Below the pieces are notes generated by a model that saw only the letters and a list, made by a program, of their open reading frames with translations, searched no databases and was not told where the DNA came from. From the NCBI GenBank assembly GCA_964550435.1, contig CAZJZI010000006.1, positions 10,848-74,847 on the forward strand: 64,000 bases of DNA, read 5' to 3'. The DNA is from UBA11400 sp964550435 (GTDB taxonomy: Bacteria; Bacteroidota; Rhodothermia; Balneolales; HLUCCA01). Made by a program: the position numbers and the translations under genes. The first letter of the stretch is position 1. Every line of letters starts with the position of its first letter. Shown here piece after piece: positions 26,487 to 34,591 of the stretch.

Positions 26487-27275
26487 ATGAAACGACTGAA
26501 AGCATACTTCATAACGATATTCCTTGTTGCCCTAATTCCACTGAGTGCCAGATCTCAACTATTTCCAGAACAACCAGCAGGACATGTAAATGATCTTGCT
26601 GGTTTTATGTCGACATCCGAAGTAAATCGACTTGAGTCAAAACTCAGAGCCTACAGGGACTCAACATCAAATGTTATCGCCATTTTAACATTGGAGTCCT
26701 TACAGGGAGAAACTGTTGAATATGTAACCGAACGCGTTTTCAATACGTGGAGAATGTGGGAAGGCGACAGACAAAATGGTGTATTGATTCTTGCATCTCG
26801 ACAAGACCGTGCTCTTAGAATTGAAGTCGGCTATGGTCTTGAAGGAGCTATTCCCGATATCCTTGCTGGGCAAATCATTCGTGAAATTCTTTCACCGGGA
26901 TTCCGTCAGGAGCAGTATGCATCAGCGTTTAACGCGGCATCTGATCAATTGATGCGTCTTGCTGCAGGTGAGTATGATGCCGTCGAACCACTTCCGGAAA
27001 GTAATGTTGATGAAGCTCTCAGAGTCTTTTTTGTGATTATTTTATTAATAATCTTCATTGTAGTAATGATTATCCGTGCGAAACTTGGAGGACCTGGAGG
27101 CGGACATCATATCCGCAGAGGTGGTGTGATTGTATTTGGTAACCCAGGATTTGGACGAGGAAGTTTCGGAGGTGGATTTGGTAGCGGGGGAAGCTTTGGA
27201 GGTGGTGGATTTGGAGGATTTAGTGGCGGAGGTGGATTCGGCTCTGGTGGTGGAGGCGCAAGTGGTGGGTGGTAA
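26487..27275 (+). CDS. YgcG-type TPM-domain membrane protein with glycine-rich tail
   Basis: The 262-residue product has a signal peptide (to LSARSQ) and a TPM domain at about residues 30-160 (VNDLAGFMSTSEVNRLESKLRAYRDST, QNGVLILASRQDRALRIEVGYGLEGAIPD). One transmembrane helix follows (about 180-197, VFFVIILLIIFIVVMII), and the tail consists almost wholly of Gly, Ser and Phe and ends GGGGASGGW. This is the architecture of YgcG-family proteins, which regularly accompany LemA in the envelope. The glycine-rich tail creates a long open frame in another register that runs into the next gene. Confidence 0.92.
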   Translation: MKRLKAYFITIFLVALIPLSARSQLFPEQPAGHVNDLAGFMSTSEVNRLESKLRAYRDSTSNVIAILTLESLQGETVEYVTERVFNTWRMWEGDRQNGVLILASRQDRALRIEVGYGLEGAIPDILAGQIIREILSPGFRQEQYASAFNAASDQLMRLAAGEYDAVEPLPESNVDEALRVFFVIILLIIFIVVMIIRAKLGGPGGGHHIRRGGVIVFGNPGFGRGSFGGGFGSGGSFGGGGFGGFSGGGGFGSGGGGASGGW

Positions 27276-27291
27276 AACAATTTTATTTGGT

Positions 27292-29301
27292 ATGATATTT
27301 ACACTATTTCTAGTTATTTCATCCTTTGCTCAAACAAATACAACCGCTTCTGACACGCTCAAAGCAACACTAGAACCGGTATATGTTACGGTTGGCAGAA
27401 ATTTCACTCTAGATCAACAGACACCATTTTCAGTAACTATTTCGAAACGTTCTGAGTTAGATCGTGTAACTAATACTCTAAATGGAACTGAATCACTTTT
27501 ATTTAAGACAGCTGGAGTATTTGTCGCTAACCGAGAGAATTACTCACTCGGAGAACGCCTGAGCATTCGGGGTTCAGGATGGAGAGCTTCTTTTGGTGTA
27601 CGTGGAATCCAGGTACTTGTAGATGGACTCCCACTCACTTCTCCTGACGGTCAGACCATTCTAGAACTGGTCGATCCTAACATTATCCGAGAAACTCAGG
27701 TCATTCGTGGTCCAAGTGCACTTTTCTGGGGAAATGGCAGTGGAGGAGTACTATATTTCAACTCTCAATCAACACCTGAAGACCCACGACTTTCTTTAAG
27801 ATCTTCTGTTGGCAGTTATGGTCAGATACAAAATGATGCAGCCGTTCGATCCAGTTTTGGTGAGACCAATTTTCAGTTTTCATTTTCTGATTTCCGAACG
27901 GATGGCTACCGGGACCACAGTAAAGCACATATATCTCGCATCAACCTTGGAATCGGACGTGAATTAAAAGCGAATCAATCTATTCGTTATCAGTTGTTTG
28001 GAATTGTTGCACCTGACATCAAAAATCCAGGCTCTTTAAGTCTGAATGATTTCGAAAACAAACCCCAGTCTGCCAATCCACAGTTTATTACACAGAAAGC
28101 CGGAAAGGCTTACAATCATCTTGTTCATGGATTGACCTATACGAACAATACAAAGAATACTTCGTTCGAGTCAGTACTCTATAATACGTTCAGATCCCTT
28201 GAAAATCCGATTTCACCCACTATTATTGAAATAGAACGTGTAAACATTGGGATCAGGAATAGTATACAATACAGGACAAATAGCCTAAAATTAAGTTTTT
28301 CAGCAGATGCTGCATATCAATCCGATGAGCGAAAAAATTGGATAAACCAGTCCGGTAATAAAGGTAACCTTAATGTTGACCAGGTTGAAACCGTTGGTTC
28401 AATCGGAATAGCAACAATTTTACAGTACACCTATAATAGACTTACATTTACGTCTGGTCTTCGGTCAGACTGGCTTTATTTCGAGGCTGATGATAACTTT
28501 GAGGGACAAAACAATGCATCGGGATACAGATGGATGAGTGCTTTGTCACCACAGATCGGATTAACATATGAATTCGGGTTCAATACCCTGTATTCTGGTC
28601 TCACAACTTCATTTGAGAGTCCAACAACCACAGAATTAGTAAACAGACCAGATTTAAGTCGTGGATTTAACCCAGATTTAGATCCGGAACGTAGCATTGG
28701 GTTTGAGGTTGGTTTACGCGGACAATTACTTCAATTTAATCTTGATTATGATGTCGCTCTTTTTCGTATAAATGTTTCTGACCGTTTAAGTTCTTTCCAA
28801 ACTGAAACCGGAGGCGATCGTACGTTTTTTCAGAACATCGGTGAAACTGTCCAGCAAGGAGTTGAAGCGATGCTAAACTGGACGCCAACGAATGAAATAG
28901 ATATCGGCCTTGCTTATACCCTCTCTGATTTCAGGTTTATTGAAAACAGTTCAACGATAGATGGAAACTTCCTTCCAGGAATTCCTGTTCATTCCTTTAA
29001 GTTTCAATCTGGTAAAAAAGTACTCGGATTTGATCTCAAATTGGAAGGAATCTATAACTCAAAGGTCTACACTAACAATACCAATACATTTTCTTCCAGT
29101 GAGTATTATTTAATTAATACTGGGATATCCAGAGTCGTTTATCTGGGAGATAAAACACGAATAATCCCTTATTTATCGGTAAAGAATATATTAAATGAAA
29201 AATATAGCTCTTCAGTGTCCATAAATGCATTTGGAAACCGGTTTTTCGAACCAGGAATGCCTAGAAATATGACATTAGGCATCTCGATTCTATTCGACTA
29301 A
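27292..29301 (+). CDS. TonB-dependent receptor
   Basis: I place the start at the ATG at 27292, which gives a short signal peptide (MIFTLFLVISSFAQ) and about 669 residues. The frame is open further upstream only because it crosses the glycine-rich tail of the previous gene. A plug domain (about residues 40-150, SIRGSGWRASFGVRGIQVLVDGLPL and QVIRGPSALFWGNGSGGVLYF) is followed by a barrel ending MTLGISILFD. The size and the RGSGWRASFGVRGIQV-type plug resemble FecA/PupB-like or other siderophore and metal receptors. No riboswitch or regulator indicates the substrate. It follows the LemA/TPM operon after 16 bp and may be read with it. Confidence 0.88.
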   Translation: MIFTLFLVISSFAQTNTTASDTLKATLEPVYVTVGRNFTLDQQTPFSVTISKRSELDRVTNTLNGTESLLFKTAGVFVANRENYSLGERLSIRGSGWRASFGVRGIQVLVDGLPLTSPDGQTILELVDPNIIRETQVIRGPSALFWGNGSGGVLYFNSQSTPEDPRLSLRSSVGSYGQIQNDAAVRSSFGETNFQFSFSDFRTDGYRDHSKAHISRINLGIGRELKANQSIRYQLFGIVAPDIKNPGSLSLNDFENKPQSANPQFITQKAGKAYNHLVHGLTYTNNTKNTSFESVLYNTFRSLENPISPTIIEIERVNIGIRNSIQYRTNSLKLSFSADAAYQSDERKNWINQSGNKGNLNVDQVETVGSIGIATILQYTYNRLTFTSGLRSDWLYFEADDNFEGQNNASGYRWMSALSPQIGLTYEFGFNTLYSGLTTSFESPTTTELVNRPDLSRGFNPDLDPERSIGFEVGLRGQLLQFNLDYDVALFRINVSDRLSSFQTETGGDRTFFQNIGETVQQGVEAMLNWTPTNEIDIGLAYTLSDFRFIENSSTIDGNFLPGIPVHSFKFQSGKKVLGFDLKLEGIYNSKVYTNNTNTFSSSEYYLINTGISRVVYLGDKTRIIPYLSVKNILNEKYSSSVSINAFGNRFFEPGMPRNMTLGISILFD

Positions 29302-29310
29302 CAGTGTCTG

Positions 29311-29973
29311 TTACGGTCTAAAGCTGACAAAGAAGATCTTTTTCCCTTCTTCAAGGTGTTTGCGTTCATAGTATGTAAGTATGTCAAGGTTTGGGACATC
29401 ATGCTCTGTACCGTGAACATCATCCACAAAGCTAGAGATTTCCAATTTTTGGTCACGGATAATCTGTAGCGTGAAATCAAATAACTCTGGTGAATCTGTC
29501 TTCAGATTCACCCTACCACCCTTTTTTAGAATTCTTCGGTAGCGATCCAGAAAAACTGGGGATGTCAGTCTTTTGCTCTCTTTTTTTTCATTCAGATATG
29601 GATCAGGGAATGTGACCCAGATTTCATCCACTTCTTTTTCGGAAAAATAATTATTGATATGATCGATATATATCCGAAGGAATCTGACATTAACTAGATT
29701 TTTTTGATTCGCTTCGACAGCACCTCGCCAGATTCTATCTCCCTTGACGTCTATACCGACAAAATTGATCGACGGATAGCGTTCAGACAACGCTAAAGTG
29801 TAATCACCTTTTCCACAAGCCAGCTCCAAAATCAATGGACGTTCATTTCCAAATACCGATTCACACCATTTCCCTCGATGCTGAGAGATGGTTTGCGGTG
29901 AGTAATCTTCAAGTTCAATTACATTATCTAAATCATGGAGCGCGTGATATCGCTCCAGCTTTCGTTTAGCCAT
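29311..29973 (-). CDS. trmB: tRNA (guanine-N7-)-methyltransferase
   Basis: This SAM-dependent enzyme makes m7G46 in the variable loop of tRNA. The 220-residue protein has the Rossmann methyltransferase core with LILELACGKGDYTLAL (SAM-binding motif I, about residues 48-63), NFVGIDVKGDRIW (motif II), and IWVTFPDPYLNEKKESKRLTSP, the TrmB signature around FPDPW/Y. It lies 10 bp after pdxH on the same strand and converges with the TonB receptor gene with only 9 bp between the stops and no recognisable terminator. Confidence 0.95.
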   Translation of the reverse strand: MAKRKLERYHALHDLDNVIELEDYSPQTISQHRGKWCESVFGNERPLILELACGKGDYTLALSERYPSINFVGIDVKGDRIWRGAVEANQKNLVNVRFLRIYIDHINNYFSEKEVDEIWVTFPDPYLNEKKESKRLTSPVFLDRYRRILKKGGRVNLKTDSPELFDFTLQIIRDQKLEISSFVDDVHGTEHDVPNLDILTYYERKHLEEGKKIFFVSFRP

Positions 29974-29983
29974 AACAGAATTT

Positions 29984-30628
29984 CTAGGGTGAAAGCCTCA
30001 CCCATCCCCAGTTATCATTTGCGCGTTTGTACTGAATTCGATCATGTAGACGTCCGGGTCTTCCCTGCCAAAACTCAATCATATCAGGTACTACCATATA
30101 TCCACCCCAAAAATCTGGAAATGGAACTGAATCGGGGTTTGGATACTTCAAACATAGATCTTCGAATTTCTGTTTGAGTTCGTCTCTTGACCCAATAATC
30201 GAACTTTGTTCAGATGCCCATGCTCCAATTTGGCTCTCATAAGGCCTGCTTCTAAAATACGCTTCCGATTCTTCCGTACTTATTTTCTGGGCTAAACCAT
30301 TTATTCGAACCTGGCGTTCGAGAGGTCCCCAGAAAAAACATAAGCTCACATTTGGATTATGCGCAATATCAATAGCTTTTTTACTAGTGTAATTTGTATA
30401 AAATATAAAGTTCTCATCCTCGAGACCTTTAAGTAATACGATTCGGGTAGATGGAAATCCATTTCCATCCACTGTAGCCAGCGTCATTGCATTTACATCA
30501 AAGCCCATGGGTACCTTGGCTTCTTCGAACCAATTTACAAACAACTGAATTGGATTATCTGGCAAAACTCCCTCAACTAATTCAGATGAAGCATAGTCTT
30601 TTCTAATGGCATGTATTTCGTTACTCAT
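29984..30628 (-). CDS. pdxH: Pyridoxine/pyridoxamine 5'-phosphate oxidase
   Basis: PdxH is an FMN-dependent cytoplasmic enzyme that oxidises pyridoxine or pyridoxamine phosphate to pyridoxal 5'-phosphate. The 214-residue length is normal. Conserved parts are AMTLATVDGNGFPSTRIVLLKG (about residues 45-66), FYTNYTSKKAIDIAHNPNVSLCFFWGPLERQVRINGLAQK (FMN-contacting strands), ESEAYFRSRPYESQIGAWAS, and the C-terminal FWQGRPGRLHDRIQYKR with the substrate-binding arginines. It is the first gene of the pdxH-trmB pair and diverges from serB. Confidence 0.97.
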   Translation of the reverse strand: MSNEIHAIRKDYASSELVEGVLPDNPIQLFVNWFEEAKVPMGFDVNAMTLATVDGNGFPSTRIVLLKGLEDENFIFYTNYTSKKAIDIAHNPNVSLCFFWGPLERQVRINGLAQKISTEESEAYFRSRPYESQIGAWASEQSSIIGSRDELKQKFEDLCLKYPNPDSVPFPDFWGGYMVVPDMIEFWQGRPGRLHDRIQYKRANDNWGWVRLSP

Positions 30629-30727
30629 AGCATTTTTAGCTTAATTTCACATCCCGTGATTATCTTGGAATATAGCACAATTCGACCTTAATAATTGTAA
30701 TGACTTCGTTTTCTCGAGCCTTGTAGT

Positions 30728-30735
30728 TAACTTTG
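30728..30735 (+). promoter_or_regulatory. Candidate Bacteroidota-type -7 element for serB
   Basis: TAACTTTG matches the TAnnTTTG -7 consensus of the Bacteroidota primary sigma factor. It lies 28 bp before the preferred ATG at 30763 and overlaps the most upstream possible TTG start, which argues against that start. The -33 partner is not clear. Confidence 0.35.
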
Positions 30736-30762
30736 TGGCCTACAAAATCAGGGATGATACAA

Positions 30763-31992
30763 ATGCGTGAATTATTTTTAGTTACTCTTTCCGGAACCGA
30801 TAAAATTGGGATTACAAATGGTCTAACAGATGTATTGGCCCAACATAAAGTCAATATATTGGATATTGGACAAGCTGTGATTCACGATACCTTATCGCTT
30901 GGTTTTTTAATTGAACTTCCAAAGGAATCCGAAAGTGCTGCTGTATTTCGAGATTTACTGTTTAAAGCTCATGAACTCGGGTTGGTAACGAAGTTTACAC
31001 CGATTTCACTTGAAGAATATGAACATTGGGTTTCATTACAGGGAAAACCGCGTTATATAATTACATTACTAGGTCCCCAGATTGAGGCAAAGCATGTTTT
31101 CGAGATTAGTGAGATAATTCAGTCCAATGGATTAAATATCGACTCAATAAAAAGACTGAGTGGTAGAAAATCTATTATAAATCCACCTGACAATCTGAGG
31201 TCCTGCATCGAATTTACAGTTCGCGGAATACCAGGTGACATCGACAGTATGAGATCGCGTTTTTTGGATATATCTAGAGATCTTGGGATTGACATCAGTT
31301 TTCAGGTCGATAATGTTTATCGAAGAAATCGGCGGTTGGTAGCCTTTGACATGGATTCAACCCTAATCCAGGTAGAAGTGATAGATGAACTGGCCAAAGC
31401 AGCCGGCGTAGGTGAGAAAGTCTCCGCTATAACAGAACGAGCTATGCAGGGCGAAATCGATTTCAAGGAAAGTTTTCGTCAGAGACTGGCATTACTTGAA
31501 GGCCTGGATGAGTCCGTTTTAGCCGAAATTGCCTCAAGATTACCCCTAACACAAGGTGCTGAACATTTAATATCAACACTTAAAAAGATTGGGTATAAAA
31601 CCGCCATTATCAGTGGAGGTTTTCAATATTTTGGAAACCATCTTAAAGCGAAGCTTGGAATAGATTATGTTTTTGCCAACCAACTTGAAATAGTAGAAAG
31701 AAAAGTAACGGGTAGAATCTCTGGGACCGTTGTAGACGCCCAAAGAAAGGCCGACATTTTACGTGATATCGCTCAGAAAGAAGACATAAGCCTGGAGCAG
31801 GTAATAGCAGTTGGCGATGGGGCAAATGACCTGCCTATGTTAAGTATTGCAGGTCTTGGAATTGCATTCCACGCCAAACCTATTGTAAAGAAATCTGCTA
31901 AACACTCGATTTCCAATCTTGGACTTGATGGAATTTTGTACTTGATCGGTGTACGAGACAGAGATTTGTTTCCAGGAGCTAAATCAATCTAA
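30763..31992 (+). CDS. serB: Phosphoserine phosphatase with N-terminal ACT domains
   Basis: SerB carries out the last step of serine biosynthesis, removing phosphate from phosphoserine. Two ACT-like regulatory domains (about residues 1-85 and 95-180, the first starting MRELFLVTLSGTDKIGITNGLTDVL) precede the HAD domain. That domain has VAFDMDSTLI (nucleophile and acid Asp, about residues 196 and 198), ISGGFQYF and AVGDGANDLPML. The frame can be read back to a TTG at 30733 and an ATG at 30754. I prefer 30763 because the ACT fold begins right there and a promoter-like element covers the TTG. The end overlaps the converging EEP gene by 9 bp. Confidence 0.94.
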   Translation: MRELFLVTLSGTDKIGITNGLTDVLAQHKVNILDIGQAVIHDTLSLGFLIELPKESESAAVFRDLLFKAHELGLVTKFTPISLEEYEHWVSLQGKPRYIITLLGPQIEAKHVFEISEIIQSNGLNIDSIKRLSGRKSIINPPDNLRSCIEFTVRGIPGDIDSMRSRFLDISRDLGIDISFQVDNVYRRNRRLVAFDMDSTLIQVEVIDELAKAAGVGEKVSAITERAMQGEIDFKESFRQRLALLEGLDESVLAEIASRLPLTQGAEHLISTLKKIGYKTAIISGGFQYFGNHLKAKLGIDYVFANQLEIVERKVTGRISGTVVDAQRKADILRDIAQKEDISLEQVIAVGDGANDLPMLSIAGLGIAFHAKPIVKKSAKHSISNLGLDGILYLIGVRDRDLFPGAKSI

Positions 31993-33483
31993 TACGTAGC
32001 TTTCTGAGTCAATAACAAACTGCCAGTTTCCACGGAACTTACCTAATCTTCCAAAGAAATTGACTTCTTTTCCAGGCTCGAAAAATGTTTGACGCACATC
32101 GAATACAGGTGAATACAAGTCGTATATTTCGTTGTTTACCAATATTTTACCACGAGATACTATGTTACCTGAGACCAAAAACATTTTATCAAAGTAAGCC
32201 ATATCTCTAATAGATTCTGAGATGCCTGATGATATAAAATATTGCCCATCTAGTGGAATCTGAGAAGTGACTTTAATAGGGATCCATTGGTTATTATCAT
32301 TTAATGATGCCTTGTCCAATTTGATCTTGTCACCTGGCTGGCCGGAGTATGAAACAGTAAATTTCATACTGATTGGCAGGTGGTCTGAAAATCCATACCC
32401 TTTTTCCACGGCACTCCAGCGAATCGGAGCTCCACTTGTTTCATATACGTTGATGCCTGGAATGCGTAAAACATCAAATGAATTATCGACATAGCTGACA
32501 CCGGATTTATCATACATTCCGGGCGAGATCATAATCTGCATTAAGGTTCCCCAGTAACCACGAAAAACGTCTGAACCCCTTTTGTCTATAGGATGTTCAT
32601 ACCACAGATTATAGACCGAATCAGTCGAACCCAGTGCAACCGTATTTTCATCACCAGTCGATTTGAGAATGTCATTAACACCTGTAACGGGCATATATTG
32701 ATATCTGTGGGATTGATTGTAATCACTATTAAAATCCCCGCCAAGTATGAAATCAACTAGTGGATACTCTGACATGATTTGATCCAGTCGATGTCGTAAA
32801 ATTGCTGCATTTTGAATGCGGGTTTGTTCAATTTCAGCGTCCGATGCTCTCGATTTCCAGTGATTAGCGAAAACAACTAAATCATGACCATTCGCGTCCA
32901 ACCAAACTTCGAGTATTGGACGTGCATCTAAGAGAGGGTGACTTTTTGTCAACTCTTTTTTGATTGGCAATCTTGACAGAATCACATTTTTTTGAGTGTG
33001 CGTAGGCAGACCATCCCTAAATGGTGCATATGCCACCGCAACTTCATAATCAGAAATTCCTGCGTCGAAAAACCCTTTCAGGATTAGCATTTCAGAAGGT
33101 AAATTAGAAACTTCATCATTAAAATTAGTAGTTAGCATGCTCTCCAGAGTCTGATCAGAGTATGCACTTAAAAAGCTGCTTAAATCGTAACGATTGCCTG
33201 ATTCAGGCTGTGTATGGTCACTCTCAACCTCCGATAAAACCAAAACATCGGGTCCCCTTCCGTTGTTATAGTTCTTCATAAGATCAACCATATTTGATAC
33301 TTTTGTCAATACGTGCTCAGGCGTATAAACATCAGGTTTGTAGTCATCAAATGTGGCATAACCATCCGCATCAAATAAGTTTTCGACATTATAAACTACG
33401 AGAGTGTATGTTGAGTCGGACTGAGAGAATGAATAACTACTCGAGAATAGCAGAAGTACTAAAAGTGAAAACAAACGTTTCAT
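31984..33483 (-). CDS. Secreted endonuclease/exonuclease/phosphatase-family protein
   Basis: The 499-residue product has a signal peptide (to SYSFSQ) and an EEP domain: LVVYNVENLFD near the start with the metal-site Asn, VLVLSEVES with the catalytic Glu, VVFANHWKSR, ILGGDFNSDYN, and the closing SDHLPISMKF. A region of about 110 residues after the EEP domain is beta-rich and unassigned. No T9SS tail is present, so it should stay in the periplasm or envelope, in contrast to the T9SS-tagged EEP protein at 19.7 kb. DNase or phosphodiesterase activity is likely but the substrate is not known. Confidence 0.88.
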   Translation of the reverse strand: MKRLFSLLVLLLFSSSYSFSQSDSTYTLVVYNVENLFDADGYATFDDYKPDVYTPEHVLTKVSNMVDLMKNYNNGRGPDVLVLSEVESDHTQPESGNRYDLSSFLSAYSDQTLESMLTTNFNDEVSNLPSEMLILKGFFDAGISDYEVAVAYAPFRDGLPTHTQKNVILSRLPIKKELTKSHPLLDARPILEVWLDANGHDLVVFANHWKSRASDAEIEQTRIQNAAILRHRLDQIMSEYPLVDFILGGDFNSDYNQSHRYQYMPVTGVNDILKSTGDENTVALGSTDSVYNLWYEHPIDKRGSDVFRGYWGTLMQIMISPGMYDKSGVSYVDNSFDVLRIPGINVYETSGAPIRWSAVEKGYGFSDHLPISMKFTVSYSGQPGDKIKLDKASLNDNNQWIPIKVTSQIPLDGQYFISSGISESIRDMAYFDKMFLVSGNIVSRGKILVNNEIYDLYSPVFDVRQTFFEPGKEVNFFGRLGKFRGNWQFVIDSESYVLD

Positions 33484-33803
33484 ATGTGGTTGGAGCTAAT
33501 GATTTACAGTATACCCTTAAGATACCATTTTTACTGATTTGGACATTGGACTCAGAAGATAAAGCGACAAATTTTGAGATTAACTTTTCAAATAGATACA
33601 GCGGTAATAACATCATACTTGAGATCACATAAAATTATACATAACTGTTTTATAACAATATATAACAAATAAATCTAGACTTTTTTCATCACCTGACTAT
33701 TCAAAAATACTTGTCATTAATCTGTTGAAAAACACACGATTTCCAAACATTTTGTGTTATAAGCTATACTCACATCAAATTTCAAATCGAAAATTAAAAC
33801 AAC
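33484..33803. other. A/T-rich intergenic region, divergent promoters
   Basis: This 320-bp gap separates the divergent EEP and msrA genes. It is strongly A/T-rich. I see no RNA gene, terminator or convincing coding frame; a 63-codon minus-strand frame (33437-33628) has no recognisable features. It presumably holds the two divergent promoters. Confidence 0.5.
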
Positions 33804-34391
33804 ATGTTTATCTGGACTATTATGATTTTATCAATGCTTCAGCCTGGAGATGAAAAAAAACTTGAGCAAGCAACGTTTGGTGCTGGATGTTTCTGGTGCG
33901 TGGAGGCAATTTATGAGCGACTTGAAGGAGTCTATAATGTCGAATCTGGATATTCTGGTGGTCACGTGACTAATCCCAGTTATCAGCAAGTAACCACAGG
34001 AAGAACTGGCCATGCTGAAGTTATACGATTCGACTACGATCCAAGTGTTATTTCGTATGAGACACTACTCGAAGTATTTTGGCATACCCATGATCCGACA
34101 ACCTTAAATAGACAGGGCAATGATGTGGGACCGATGTACCGTTCTGTAATTTTTTACCATAGTGAAGAACAACGTGCTGTTGCGATTGCATCACTTAAAA
34201 AAACCGACGAGTCTGGATTATGGAAGAATCCGATCGTAACTCAAGTGGAACCACTTAAGAACTATTATGTCGCCGAAAACTACCATCAGGACTATTTTGA
34301 GAATAATCCAAATGCAGGTTACTGTTCTGTAGTTATCGCGCCAAAAGTTAAAAAATTCATGAAAGAATTTGCTCACCTGCTCAAAGACTGA
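33804..34391 (+). CDS. msrA: Peptide methionine-(S)-S-oxide reductase
   Basis: MsrA repairs oxidised methionine in proteins. The 195-residue protein has the signature FGAGCFWCVEAIYERLEGV with nucleophile Cys29, then SGYSGG, VTTGRTGHAEVIRFDYDP and FWHTHDPTT, and a candidate resolving Cys in AGYCSVV near the C-terminus. The first ~20 residues are hydrophobic (MFIWTIMILSMLQPG), which may be a short export signal or membrane anchor, as in periplasmic MsrA forms; this is uncertain. No msrB is seen next to it. Confidence 0.95.
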   Translation: MFIWTIMILSMLQPGDEKKLEQATFGAGCFWCVEAIYERLEGVYNVESGYSGGHVTNPSYQQVTTGRTGHAEVIRFDYDPSVISYETLLEVFWHTHDPTTLNRQGNDVGPMYRSVIFYHSEEQRAVAIASLKKTDESGLWKNPIVTQVEPLKNYYVAENYHQDYFENNPNAGYCSVVIAPKVKKFMKEFAHLLKD

Positions 34392-34403
34392 TCTCATTTC
34401 CAC

Positions 34404-34433
34404 TATGTGGATAACTATCATGTTATCCACATA
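34404..34433. promoter_or_regulatory. Perfect inverted pair of consensus DnaA boxes
   Basis: The arms TATGTGGATAAC and GTTATCCACATA are exact inverted repeats of 12 bp separated by 6 bp, and each contains the strict 9-mer TTATCCACA. The element begins 13 bp after the msrA stop and lies about 160 bp upstream of the TonB receptor gene. It could bind DnaA, or it could fold as a hairpin in the msrA transcript; there is no T-run after it, so it is a poor intrinsic terminator. Confidence 0.55.
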
Positions 34434-34525
34434 TTTCATTGAATATTATCACTTTATAGGCCGCCGTAACAATTCGTTAACACACATATAACTATTCAGT
34501 AACATTACAAGCCCCTCTGTGTCTG

Positions 34526-34533
34526 TAACTTTG
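34526..34533 (+). promoter_or_regulatory. Candidate Bacteroidota-type -7 element for the TonB receptor
   Basis: TAACTTTG fits the TAnnTTTG consensus and is followed by GCAC. It lies 66 bp upstream of the ATG at 34592, between the DnaA-box pair and the gene. No clear -33 element is seen. Confidence 0.35.
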
Positions 34534-34591
34534 CACAACTGAAATTCTTTGGAGAAGGAGTTTCTTTTAATACGCGCAAAACAAAACAGAC

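Noticed and set aside
27130..27291. Upstream extension of the TonB receptor gene
   Set aside because: These codons overlap the glycine-rich tail of the preceding TPM gene in another frame and give a Val/Glu/Asp-rich string before a good signal peptide at 27292.
33437..33628. 63-codon minus-strand frame upstream of the EEP gene
   Set aside because: There is no recognisable domain, it overlaps the EEP start, and its composition is that of A/T-rich intergenic DNA.
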